From assembly GCA_900546845.1 (NCBI GenBank), contig UREK01000040.1, positions 1-13,272 on the forward strand: DNA of 13,272 nucleotides, read 5' to 3'. Below the pieces are notes generated by a model. The model did not search any database, was not told the origin of the DNA, and worked only from the letters and a program-made list of their open reading frames with translations. The position numbers were made by a program, and so were the translations under genes. Position 1 is the first letter of the stretch. The number at the start of each line of letters is the position of its first letter. The DNA comes from an uncultured Eubacteriales bacterium (GTDB lineage Bacteria > Bacillota > Clostridia > Christensenellales > CAG-138). Shown here piece by piece: positions 1-6,909 of the stretch.

Positions 1-2
1 CC

Positions 3-77
3 ATTGCGGTCATGGTTGGCGTGCTGTTCCTTATGAAGCGCCTCATGAAGAGCAAAGACGCTTCCCTGAAGGCATAA
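3..77 (+). CDS. C-terminal tail of an unidentified membrane protein (partial)
   Basis: An open frame enters from the left edge and ends at TAA (75-77), giving 24 residues. A hydrophobic stretch (IAVMVGVLFLMKRL) is followed by a short basic and polar tail (MKSKDASLKA). This is what a last transmembrane helix with a cytoplasmic end looks like, but the fragment is too short to assign a family. It is followed by a GC-rich hairpin and is convergent with the proBAC genes. The frame could in principle be chance, but codon choice and the terminator directly behind it favour a real gene end. Confidence 0.55.
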   Translation: MAVMVGVLFLMKRLMKSKDASLKA

Positions 78-100
78 GCTCCTACAAACGCAAACGTAAT

Positions 101-134
101 AAGCGCCGCTGGGCTTGCCCCAGCGGCGCTTTGC
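101..134 (+). terminator. Hairpin terminator of the partial left-edge gene
   Basis: A perfect 13-bp stem (101-113 with 119-131) closes a 5-base loop and begins 23 bases after the stop codon of the partial gene. The T run on the + strand is short (TTT, then TTGCGGTTAT), so termination may lean on stem strength. On the other strand the stem is followed by TTATTACG, so it may act in both directions. Between this hairpin and the one at 261 (132-260) I see no gene, only small dyads. Confidence 0.7.
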
Positions 135-260
135 GGTTATGCTGCTGTTCATATCATTCATAAGCTGAGGATTTCTCACACTGTTCGCACAAACCGGAAT
201 TACGCGCAGGGATGGCGCAATGCGCGGCAAATACCGGATGCTTTGGGCGCTGTGAAATGC

Positions 261-290
261 AAAAAGGGGCAGGCGCTCGCCTTCCCCTTT
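261..290 (-). terminator. Intrinsic terminator of the proBAC operon
   Basis: Read on the minus strand this is a stem of 12 pairs with one mismatch (263-274 against 279-290), a 4-base loop and a following run of five T. It starts 15 bases beyond the proC stop codon. It is a textbook intrinsic terminator for the minus-strand operon. Confidence 0.88.
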
Positions 291-305
291 GCTGTCAAAA
301 ACAGG

Positions 306-1121
306 TTATTCCGCGTCGAACGCGGCGGTCATCGCGTCGCTCTTTTGCACAGCGCGCGTATATCCAGCCGCCACGGCAGGCGCAAAGCCCGCGCCGCGCA
401 TGGCCTCCACAGCAGCCTCCGTCGTCCCCTTTTTAGAGGAAATCCGCGCGCGAAGCGCCTCCGGGGAAAGCTCCGGCTCCGCCTTGAGGATCTCCGCCGT
501 GCCAATGAAGGTTTCCCGCGCGAAGGCGGCCGCGGCTTCCGGCTCCATGCCATCCCGCACAGCCGCGCCTGCAAGCGCCTCCAGCATCAGGCAGAAATAC
601 GCCGGGCTGGAACCCGCAACGCCGATCACCTTCGCAATCTCCGTCTCATTTTGCAAGCGGATCGCCATGCCGCCCGCCGCAAGCAGCTTTTCCGCAAACG
701 CAGCCTGCGCTTGCGACACACCCGCGCCCACGGCATAGCCTGTCACGCCCCGGCGCACGCCCACGCCCATGTTGGGCATCACGCGGATAAACGGCAGCAC
801 GCCAAGCTCCTTTTGAAGCTTCGCAAAGCTGATCCCCGCCATGATGGAAAGCACAAGCTGGCCTTTTTTTAAGTGCTGCCGGTACATCCCGGCCGCCGCC
901 GCGAAATCCTGCGGCTTCATTGCGAATACAACCCCATCCGCTCCGGAAAGCGCCGCGGGCTCCGCCGCTGTGATGCCGAGCCGGGCTGCGGTTTCTTTTC
1001 CATGCTCCGGATTGCGCGCGTTGACGCAGAGGATCTCATCCCCCTGAAGCACACCTGCCGCCAGGATGCTTTGGATCATTGCGCCCGCCATGTTGCCGGC
1101 GCCGAGGAACGCAAGCTTCAT
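306..1121 (-). CDS. proC: Pyrroline-5-carboxylate reductase
   Basis: Predicted to reduce 1-pyrroline-5-carboxylate to proline with NAD(P)H, the last step of proline synthesis, in the cytoplasm. At 271 residues it has the usual family length. An N-terminal Rossmann motif (LGAGNMAGAM, residues 6-15) binds the nucleotide. The segments RVMPN (113-117), SPAYFCLMLEALAG (172-185) and KGTTEAAVEAM (231-241) match the conserved ProC blocks. The common MPNTP reads MPNMG here, and the common SPGGTT reads SSKKGTT. The start is set by AAAGGAGG five bases before the ATG; this ribosome binding site overlaps the proA stop, with an 11-base gap. It is the last gene of proB-proA-proC. Family assignment is firm; the loop changes may mark a divergent lineage. 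Confidence 0.95.
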   Translation of the reverse strand: MKLAFLGAGNMAGAMIQSILAAGVLQGDEILCVNARNPEHGKETAARLGITAAEPAALSGADGVVFAMKPQDFAAAAGMYRQHLKKGQLVLSIMAGISFAKLQKELGVLPFIRVMPNMGVGVRRGVTGYAVGAGVSQAQAAFAEKLLAAGGMAIRLQNETEIAKVIGVAGSSPAYFCLMLEALAGAAVRDGMEPEAAAAFARETFIGTAEILKAEPELSPEALRARISSKKGTTEAAVEAMRGAGFAPAVAAGYTRAVQKSDAMTAAFDAE

Positions 1122-1132
1122 CGTTTCCTCCT

Positions 1133-2380
1133 TTACGGCCGCACCTGGCCGTTTCCGAACACCATATATTTATAGGAAGTCATTTCCCGGAGGCCCAACG
1201 GGCCACGCGCATGCAGCTTCTGCGTACTGATGCCCATCTCCGCGCCAAATCCAAATTCAAACCCATCCGTAAAGCGCGTGGAAGCATTGTGGTTGACCAC
1301 CGCGGCGTCCACCGTGCGCAGGAAGATGCGCGCATTTTCCGCATCCTCGGTGATGATGGCCTCCGTGTGCTTCGTGCCGTAGCGCGCGATGTGCGCCATG
1401 GCCTCCTCCATGGAATCCACGATCTTCACCGCGAGCTCGGGCGCAAGGTATTCGTTTGCCCAATCCTCCTCCCCTGCTGGGGTAGCGAGCTTATCCACCG
1501 CGCGCACCTGCGCGTCGCCATGGATAATCACGCCAAGCGTATGCAGCTTGGCAAGGAGCTTTGCAAGGTGCGCCGTCGCCCAGACGGAATGCACAAGCAG
1601 CGTCTCCAACGCATTGCAGACGGAAGGGCGCTGCGTTTTCGCGTTCACGACGATGGCTTCCGCCATGTCATAGTTCGCGCTTTCATCCAAATAGACATGG
1701 CAGTTGCCCACTCCGGTTTCCAGTACGGGCACCGTCGCCGTTTCCACCACGCGGCGGATCAGCCCCGCGCCGCCGCGCGGGATGATGACGTCCACGCAGT
1801 CGTTCATGCGCAGCAGCTGTTCCACGCTTTCATGCGCGGTGTCCTCCACCACAGCGAGCGCGTTTTCCGGCACGCCCACGCTCTTGAGCGCGCTGCGCAT
1901 CACGTCCGCAAGCGCCAAGTTGGAGCGCAGCGCTGAAGTGCTGCCCCGCAGCAGGATGCCGTTTCCCGTTTTGAGGGCGATCGCTGCCGCGTCCACCGTC
2001 ACGTTTGGCCGCGCTTCATAGATCATGCCGATCACGCCGAGCGGGACGCGTATCTTGCGGATCCTAAGGCCGTTGGGTCGCGTGAATTCCTCCACGATCT
2101 CGCCGACCGGGTCAGGCAGCGCGGCGAGCTGCCGCACGCCTTCCGCCATGCTTTCCATACGTGCGCCGGTCAGCGCAAGGCGGTCGAGCAGGGATTCGCT
2201 CATCCCATTCGCGCGGCCGTCCGCCAGATCCAACTCGTTTGCTGCGAGGACGTCCGCCTCGCGCGCCGTGAGCGCATCCGCGACCGCCATGAGCGCCGCG
2301 TTGCGTTTTTCCGTGCTCAAAAACCCCAATTCTGCCGAAGCTGTTTTTACGGCAAGCGCCGTTTCCCGAAGGTCTTTCAT
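1133..2380 (-). CDS. proA: Gamma-glutamyl phosphate reductase (glutamate-5-semialdehyde dehydrogenase)
   Basis: Reduces gamma-glutamyl phosphate, made by ProB, to glutamate-5-semialdehyde with NADPH; the product cyclises to the ProC substrate. The 415-residue protein has the aldehyde-dehydrogenase fold signature of ProA: LGVIGMIYEARPNVTVDAA (114-132), KTGNGILLRG (137-146) and the catalytic cysteine C255 within NAKTQRPSVCNA. The frame can be extended upstream to 2404, but the ATG at 2380 is preferred. It begins the conserved N-terminus (MKDLRETALAVK) and has AGAGGTG eight bases upstream, a site that overlaps the end of proB. Only five bases separate the proB stop from this start, so translational coupling is likely. 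No broken motif was seen. Confidence 0.96.
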   Translation of the reverse strand: MKDLRETALAVKTASAELGFLSTEKRNAALMAVADALTAREADVLAANELDLADGRANGMSESLLDRLALTGARMESMAEGVRQLAALPDPVGEIVEEFTRPNGLRIRKIRVPLGVIGMIYEARPNVTVDAAAIALKTGNGILLRGSTSALRSNLALADVMRSALKSVGVPENALAVVEDTAHESVEQLLRMNDCVDVIIPRGGAGLIRRVVETATVPVLETGVGNCHVYLDESANYDMAEAIVVNAKTQRPSVCNALETLLVHSVWATAHLAKLLAKLHTLGVIIHGDAQVRAVDKLATPAGEEDWANEYLAPELAVKIVDSMEEAMAHIARYGTKHTEAIITEDAENARIFLRTVDAAVVNHNASTRFTDGFEFGFGAEMGISTQKLHARGPLGLREMTSYKYMVFGNGQVRP

Positions 2381-2385
2381 AATTC

Positions 2386-3474
2386 TTACACCTCTTCTAC
2401 CCAATTATCCCGGTGGATCGCCACAGCGCTTTTCGCGTGGCTTTCCGCGGCTTCCATGCGCCGCAGCAGTTCCTCTTTATCAAAATTAACCTCGCCGCGC
2501 CCGAGCAGCACGTTTGTGCCTTGGCGGAATACGCGCACGACGTCGCCCGCGCGGAAATCGCCTTCCACCGCGGCGATGCCCGTGGGCAGGAGGCTCTTCC
2601 CATGGCGGACGAACGCCTCCTCCGCCCCGGCGTCAATATACAGGTTGCCGCGTGTCTGCGCGTAAAAGGCCATCCATTGCTGGCGCGTGCGCATGCCAGC
2701 CTCACGCGCAGCGAAATATGTGCCCACGGCTTCGCCCGCCGCCGCGCGCAGCAGCGCGCCCGGGCAGTCCGCCCTGCAGATGACGACCGGCACGCCGGCC
2801 GCCGTGGCAAGCTTTGCCGCGGAGAGCTTCGTCGCCATGCCGCCGGTGCCGTTGCTGGTGCCCGCGCTGCCGCCCAAAGCCAGGATCTCCGGCGTAAGGT
2901 GCTCGACGCGCGCGATGCGCTCCGCGCTCTCGTCCGTGCGCGGGTCGGCGGTGTAAAGGCCGTCCATATCCGTCAGGAGCACGAGCAGCCCCGCATGCAT
3001 CATCGCGGCCACCTGGGCGCTCAGCGTGTCATTGTCGCCGAGGCGCAGCTCGTCGATGGATACGGTGTCATTTTCGTTGATGATGGGCACCGCGTCCCGC
3101 TGCAAAATGATCTCAAGCGCGTTGAAGGCGTTCTTATAGCGCCTGCGATCCCGAAAATCGTCCCGCGTCAGAAGGATCTGCGCACTCACGATGCCGTGCG
3201 CCGCGAAAAAGCGGGTATATTCTTCCAGCAGCAGGCCCTGCCCCACCGCGGCGGCCGCCTGCTTTGCCGGGATGCCCGTGGGCCGCTTCGCATAACCAAT
3301 GCGGCGGAAGCCCGCCGCCACCGCGCCGGAGGTCACCAAAATGACCGTGTGCCCGGCCGCCCGCAGCGCCGCGATCTCCGATACAATGGATTCGATTTTT
3401 CCAGAGCTGATGCTCCCGTCCGGGTTGGTCAGGGAGCTGGTGCCGACCTTGACCGTAACGAGCTTTCTTTCCAC
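2386..3474 (-). CDS. proB: Glutamate 5-kinase (kinase plus PUA domain)
   Basis: Phosphorylates glutamate on its gamma-carboxylate with ATP, the committed and normally proline-inhibited step of proline synthesis. The N-terminal amino-acid-kinase domain (about 1-260) shows VKVGTSSL (8-15), a VTSGAVAAG block, INENDTVS and GTGGMATKLSAAKLA. A C-terminal PUA domain (from about 280) carries LPTGIAAVEGDFRAGDVV and ends in the typical AIHRDN motif. At 362 residues it is a full-length two-domain enzyme. The start is GTG, preceded by a GAGGG site, and no in-frame ATG lies near the conserved N-terminus. It is the first gene of proBAC and lies about 50 bases behind a near-consensus promoter. Confidence 0.96.
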   Translation of the reverse strand: MERKLVTVKVGTSSLTNPDGSISSGKIESIVSEIAALRAAGHTVILVTSGAVAAGFRRIGYAKRPTGIPAKQAAAAVGQGLLLEEYTRFFAAHGIVSAQILLTRDDFRDRRRYKNAFNALEIILQRDAVPIINENDTVSIDELRLGDNDTLSAQVAAMMHAGLLVLLTDMDGLYTADPRTDESAERIARVEHLTPEILALGGSAGTSNGTGGMATKLSAAKLATAAGVPVVICRADCPGALLRAAAGEAVGTYFAAREAGMRTRQQWMAFYAQTRGNLYIDAGAEEAFVRHGKSLLPTGIAAVEGDFRAGDVVRVFRQGTNVLLGRGEVNFDKEELLRRMEAAESHAKSAVAIHRDNWVEEV

Positions 3475-3531
3475 AGGACCCTCACCCTTGTTTGCGTTTG
3501 CCTAAGGAATGCCATCTTAGGCTGTCCTGTA

Positions 3532-3560
3532 ATGATACGGTTTTACGGCCGCTTTGTCAA
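3532..3560 (-). promoter_or_regulatory. SigA-type promoter of proBAC
   Basis: On the minus strand a perfect -35 (TTGACA, 3555-3560) is separated by 17 bases from a -10 of TATCAT (3532-3537), one mismatch from consensus. Transcription should start near 3525, leaving a leader of about 50 bases. That leader contains a small inverted repeat (CCTAAG at 3501-3506 with CTTAGG at 3516-3521). A second inverted repeat (ACGGTT at 3537-3542, AACCGT at 3559-3564) brackets the spacer between -35 and -10 and could be an operator. Confidence 0.85.
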
Positions 3561-3584
3561 CCGTGCGACCGCCCATTTGCCTGT

Positions 3585-4022
3585 TTATTCGATGTCAATC
3601 AAGCCCGCCTTTTCCACGCCTTCAGCGGCAAGCAGCGTCTCGAGCACGCCGCTTACGCTGGTTTCGAGGCCCGTGATGTCCATGGAGATCATCACGCTCG
3701 CCCGGTCCCCGATGGGCGGATTCTGCATGATGGTAAGGATGTTCGCGCCAAGCGCGCTCATCATGTTCAGCACACGGCTCAGGATACCCTTTTCGTGGCT
3801 CAGAATCAGCGAGATGACCGCCTTCTTGCAGGCGTTGCCCTCGGAGGGCATGAACACATAGTCCTTGTATTTGTAGTAGGTGCTGCGTGAGATGCCCATT
3901 GTGCGCGCTGCCTCGCTCACCTCGCGGATCGTGCCGCGCCGGAGGAGCTCCCGCGCCTCCACGACCTTTTCAAAATAATCCGGCAGAACTTTTTTGTGGA
4001 CGATCAGATAATCGCTCTTCAT
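3585..4022 (-). CDS. ACT-domain protein of the UPF0735 / PheB-like family
   Basis: A 145-residue protein with two parts. The N-terminus (about 1-57) is basic and contains a helix-turn-helix-like stretch, VSEAARTMGISRSTYYKYKD (35-54). The rest (about 67-145) is an ACT domain (SLILSHEKGILSRVLNMMS, LTIMQNPPIGDRASVMISM). ACT domains bind amino acids and commonly regulate enzymes of amino acid synthesis. The open frame continues upstream to 4340, but the start at 4022 has GAGGAGG just before it and begins the conserved family sequence; the upstream extension is antisense-like and lies inside thrC. It follows thrC by 34 bases in one unit. A role as a threonine or homoserine sensor is inferred from context; this family has not been given a firm biochemical function. 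Confidence 0.9.
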   Translation of the reverse strand: MKSDYLIVHKKVLPDYFEKVVEARELLRRGTIREVSEAARTMGISRSTYYKYKDYVFMPSEGNACKKAVISLILSHEKGILSRVLNMMSALGANILTIMQNPPIGDRASVMISMDITGLETSVSGVLETLLAAEGVEKAGLIDIE

Positions 4023-4056
4023 AGCTCCTCCTCTTTCCTTATTGATTGCCAGCGTG

Positions 4057-5535
4057 TCAGCCGCCCCAGCGCGCCTCCCCCGCCTTGCGCTCCACATAGG
4101 CGGGCATCGCGCCCGGCTCGATGACGTCCCGGTGCAGCACGGGCTTTTGCCGCAGCGCCGCAAGCGCCGGCGGCACGGGCGCGCCCGTTGCGCCGTGGAG
4201 CTTTTCCATCGCGTCAAACCCGCTTTCCGGCACGGCAAGCCCCAGAGCCGTGAGCATCGCGGGAGCAAATTTATACGGCGAGGCCGTGGAGAGCACAACG
4301 GCCGGGTTTGTGCTCCGCCCGGATGCGCGGTACGCCTCATAAACGCGCCAGGCCACGGCGGTGTGCGGATCCATCAGGTATCCCTCCGCCGTCCAGGTGC
4401 GGCGGATCGCGTCGAACGCGGCGGCGTCGTCCGCTTTGCCGCAGGCAAACTCGCTTTGGATGCGCGCAAGCAGTTCCGCTGGCACGCGGTAGACGCCCGT
4501 TTCCGCAAGCTCCTGCATCAGCGCTGCCACAAGCGCCGCGTCGCCGCCGGAAGCGAAATATAAAAGCCGCTCCAAATTGCTGGAGACGAGGATGTCCATC
4601 GAAGGCGAGGCAGTTTTGTGGAACGCCCGCCTGCGGTCGTATACGCCGGTTTCAAAGAATTCTGTGAGCACGTCATTCTCGTTGGAGGCGCAAACAAGCG
4701 TCCCCACGGGGAGGCCCATTCTTTTTGCGATGTACCCCGCAAGGATGTCCCCGAAATTGCCCGTCGGCACCACGAAATCCACCGGCGCGCCGGGCGCCGC
4801 AACGCCCGCGCGGCGCAGGTCCGCATACGCTTTGAAGTAATACGCTACCTGCGGCGCAAGCCGCCCGATATTGATGGAGTTGGCGCTCGAAAGGCGCATG
4901 TTCTTTCCCTTGAATTGTGCGAAGACCTCCTTGACGCCGCGCTGTGCGTCGTCAAAATTACCGCGCACCGCGCAGACGCAAACGTTCTTCCCTTCCTGCG
5001 TGACCATCTGCGCCCGCTGCACTTCGCTCACGCCGCCTTCCGGGTAAAACACCATTACGCGCGTGTGCGGCGCGTCCGCAAAGCCCGCGAGCGCGGCCTT
5101 GCCGGTATCCCCGCTCGTCGCCGTCAGCACAAGCACTTCCTCCTCCACACCGCAGGCCGCGCAGGAAGCCGCGATGAGGCGCGGCAGCAGGCAGAGCGCC
5201 ATGTCCTTGAAAGCGCTCGTGGGGCCGTGGTACAGCTCCAGCACATGCGCGCCCGCCACAGGCACGGTGGGCGTCAGGTCCCCCGTCTCAAACTTGCCGG
5301 AATAGCCCTCCCACACCGCCGAATCTATGGCGGTTGCAGACAGGCCCGGCAAAAGCTTCTTTAGGATATGCGCTGTGAGCGCGTATTGGTCCAGCGAAAG
5401 CAATTCCACGTCCGAAAGCCCCGCCGCAGGGATCAGCTCCGGCACATACAAGCCGCCATCCGGTGCGAGGCCCTGCAAAATCGCTTCCGCGGAGGTGGCT
5501 TTTTCGGCATGGGAGCGGGTGCTCAGGTACTGCAT
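4057..5535 (-). CDS. thrC: Threonine synthase
   Basis: Converts O-phosphohomoserine to threonine and phosphate using pyridoxal phosphate. The 492-residue length fits the long bacterial and fungal type. The N-terminal motif LAPDGGLYVPE (23-33) is characteristic. The PLP lysine is K110 in GPTSAFKDMA, and the phosphate and cofactor loop appears in LVLTATSGDTGKAAL. NSINIGRLAPQ and VPTGNFGDILAGYIAKRMGLP are further conserved blocks. The ATG at 5535 is preceded by an AAAGGATGG site. It is transcribed divergently from hom, whose product makes homoserine. The homoserine kinase gene (thrB) that would connect the two steps is not in the window. Confidence 0.96.
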   Translation of the reverse strand: MQYLSTRSHAEKATSAEAILQGLAPDGGLYVPELIPAAGLSDVELLSLDQYALTAHILKKLLPGLSATAIDSAVWEGYSGKFETGDLTPTVPVAGAHVLELYHGPTSAFKDMALCLLPRLIAASCAACGVEEEVLVLTATSGDTGKAALAGFADAPHTRVMVFYPEGGVSEVQRAQMVTQEGKNVCVCAVRGNFDDAQRGVKEVFAQFKGKNMRLSSANSINIGRLAPQVAYYFKAYADLRRAGVAAPGAPVDFVVPTGNFGDILAGYIAKRMGLPVGTLVCASNENDVLTEFFETGVYDRRRAFHKTASPSMDILVSSNLERLLYFASGGDAALVAALMQELAETGVYRVPAELLARIQSEFACGKADDAAAFDAIRRTWTAEGYLMDPHTAVAWRVYEAYRASGRSTNPAVVLSTASPYKFAPAMLTALGLAVPESGFDAMEKLHGATGAPVPPALAALRQKPVLHRDVIEPGAMPAYVERKAGEARWGG

Positions 5536-5604
5536 GGCTTATCCATCCTTTCTATAAAAAACAAAGTTTTCATATCAGTTTGCGCGTTTTCGCGCTTTTA
5601 AGGC

Positions 5605-5634
5605 TTGCAATCTCCCCTTGAAATATGATATATT
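5605..5634 (+). promoter_or_regulatory. Candidate promoter of the hom-lysC-asd operon
   Basis: TTGCAA (5605-5610), an 18-base spacer and TATATT (5629-5634) make a reasonable SigA promoter. It would start transcription near 5641 and leave a leader of about 70 bases before the hom ATG. The surrounding DNA is much more AT-rich than the genes. Its -10 overlaps the -10 proposed for the divergent thrC promoter. Confidence 0.6.
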
Positions 5635-5653
5635 GTCCGCAATAGAAAAACAA
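5625..5653 (-). promoter_or_regulatory. Candidate promoter of thrC
   Basis: On the minus strand TTGTTT (5648-5653), a 17-base spacer and TATCAT (5625-5630) resemble a SigA promoter. The -35 is weak but the -10 is good. The leader of about 80 bases to thrC contains a small GCGCG-AAAA-CGCGC hairpin (5582-5595). The region is AT-rich enough that other -10-like words exist, so this is a best guess. Confidence 0.5.
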
Positions 5654-5675
5654 GTGTTTTTTATATAAAAACACT
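5653..5675. repeat. Perfect AT-rich dyad in the hom leader
   Basis: A 9-bp perfect inverted repeat (AGTGTTTTT with AAAAACACT) surrounds a 5-base AT core. It lies between the hom promoter candidate and the hom ribosome binding site (GAAAGGA). It may be an operator for a regulator of this divergent region, or an mRNA hairpin; the sequence alone does not decide. Confidence 0.6.
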
Positions 5676-5710
5676 CTATTTTATAAAAACTTTGAAAGGA
5701 ACCTTTTGAT

Positions 5711-6868
5711 ATGAATACCGCACTTTTGGGGTATGGCGTTGTGGGCAGCGGCACGTATGCGCTCGCGCAGGCACGGCCGGAGCATGGCGTCGAGATCACG
5801 CGCGTGCTCGTCCGGCGCGACATCGCGCCCATCCGCGCCATCGCCACGCGAGATTTCAACGAAATCGTTTCCGACCCTTCCATCGAGACAGTGGTGGAAG
5901 CCATGGGCGGGGAGGAACCCGCGCTTTCCTATGTGAAGGCCGCGCTCGCGGCGAAGAAAAACGTAGTCACCGCCAACAAGCTGATGCTTTCGCTGCACTA
6001 TGCGGAACTCATTGCCCTTGCGCGCGAAAACGGCGTGTATCTCGCGTTTTCCGCAGCTGTAGGCGGCGGTATTCCCTGGCTTACAAACCTGCTGCGTGTT
6101 TCCCGTGTGGATGCGGTCGAATCCTTGGGCGGCATCATGAACGGCACCACGAACTTCATCCTTACCGCCATGCAGCAGGGCGGCGCAGGCTTTGCCGAAA
6201 CCCTGGCAGAAGCGCAGCGCCTCGGCTATGCGGAGGCCGACCCGACCGCCGACGTCGACGGTTTGGATGTGCGCGCAAAGCTCGCCCTCTCCTGCGATGT
6301 GGCGTTTGCGCAAATGGCGGACGCTTCCGCCATTCCCACGCTCGGCATCCGGCATATCACGGCAGCAGACGTATCCCTGTTTAAAGCGCTCGGCCTGGCC
6401 TGCCGCCTCATCGGCAGGGCGGAACGCATGGGAACGGGCGTCGCCGCCTATGTGGAGCCGATGCTCTTTGCGCCTGATGCGCCCGAAACGGGCGTAAACG
6501 GCACGGGCAACATCATTTCCTACCGCTGCGCGTGCCTCGGCATGCAGAGCTTCTTTGGCCTCGGCGCCGGGCAGAACCCCACTGCCTCTGCTGTGATGCA
6601 GGATCTCATCGACGTTGCCGCGGGCACAACGGCCTTCGATCTCGCCCGCTGCACAGGCGCCTTCCTGCCGGACGCTTCCAGCGCGGTGCACGCCTATTAC
6701 CTGCGCATGGGCGGCGCGCTGCCGGAGGGCTGCGCGGAGCGCATGCTCGGCGAAACGCCGGCAGGCCCCGCCTGCATCACGAGGCCCATGCCCGTAAGCG
6801 CCCTGCACGCCCTCGTGCGGGATCGCCTCGCCGCAGGGGGGAGCGCGTTTGCGGCCGGGCTCGCCTGA
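5711..6868 (+). CDS. hom: Homoserine dehydrogenase lacking an ACT domain
   Basis: Reduces aspartate-4-semialdehyde to homoserine with NAD(P)H, at the branch to threonine and methionine. The Rossmann motif GYGVVGSG is at residues 7-14. The lysine of VVTANK is K90. The catalytic block GYAEADPTADVDGLDVRAK gives E175, D186 and K190, with the same spacing as E208, D219 and K223 of the yeast enzyme. GGGIPW and GIMNGTTNFIL are also conserved. It is 385 residues long and stops after the catalytic and substrate domain. The C-terminal ACT domain common in Firmicutes homologues of about 430 residues is absent. The ATG lies ten bases behind GAAAGGA. It is the first gene of hom-lysC-asd, and lysC follows after 41 bases. 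Confidence 0.95.
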   Translation: MNTALLGYGVVGSGTYALAQARPEHGVEITRVLVRRDIAPIRAIATRDFNEIVSDPSIETVVEAMGGEEPALSYVKAALAAKKNVVTANKLMLSLHYAELIALARENGVYLAFSAAVGGGIPWLTNLLRVSRVDAVESLGGIMNGTTNFILTAMQQGGAGFAETLAEAQRLGYAEADPTADVDGLDVRAKLALSCDVAFAQMADASAIPTLGIRHITAADVSLFKALGLACRLIGRAERMGTGVAAYVEPMLFAPDAPETGVNGTGNIISYRCACLGMQSFFGLGAGQNPTASAVMQDLIDVAAGTTAFDLARCTGAFLPDASSAVHAYYLRMGGALPEGCAERMLGETPAGPACITRPMPVSALHALVRDRLAAGGSAFAAGLA

Positions 6869-6909
6869 GTTTGATTCAATCAATTTTGAATAAAGGGACG
6901 GAAGAAGTT

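Noticed and set aside
2413..3861. Long + strand open frame (about 480 codons) opposite proB
   Set aside because: It is antisense to proB, proBAC leader and the ACT gene, rich in His and Arg, and has no family features; GC-rich DNA opposite a gene often stays open.
4023..4340. Upstream extension of the ACT-protein frame
   Set aside because: It lies inside thrC in another frame, is arginine and proline rich as out-of-frame GC-rich DNA is, and a strong ribosome binding site marks the start at 4022.
5582..5595. GCGCG-TTTT-CGCGC hairpin between thrC and hom, considered as a terminator or riboswitch part
   Set aside because: The stem is only five pairs and there is no upstream gene on the + strand to terminate; the leader is too short for a T-box or lysine riboswitch.
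6532..6909. Upstream extension of the lysC frame through the end of hom
   Set aside because: It overlaps hom out of frame, and the conserved aspartokinase N-terminus starts at 6910.
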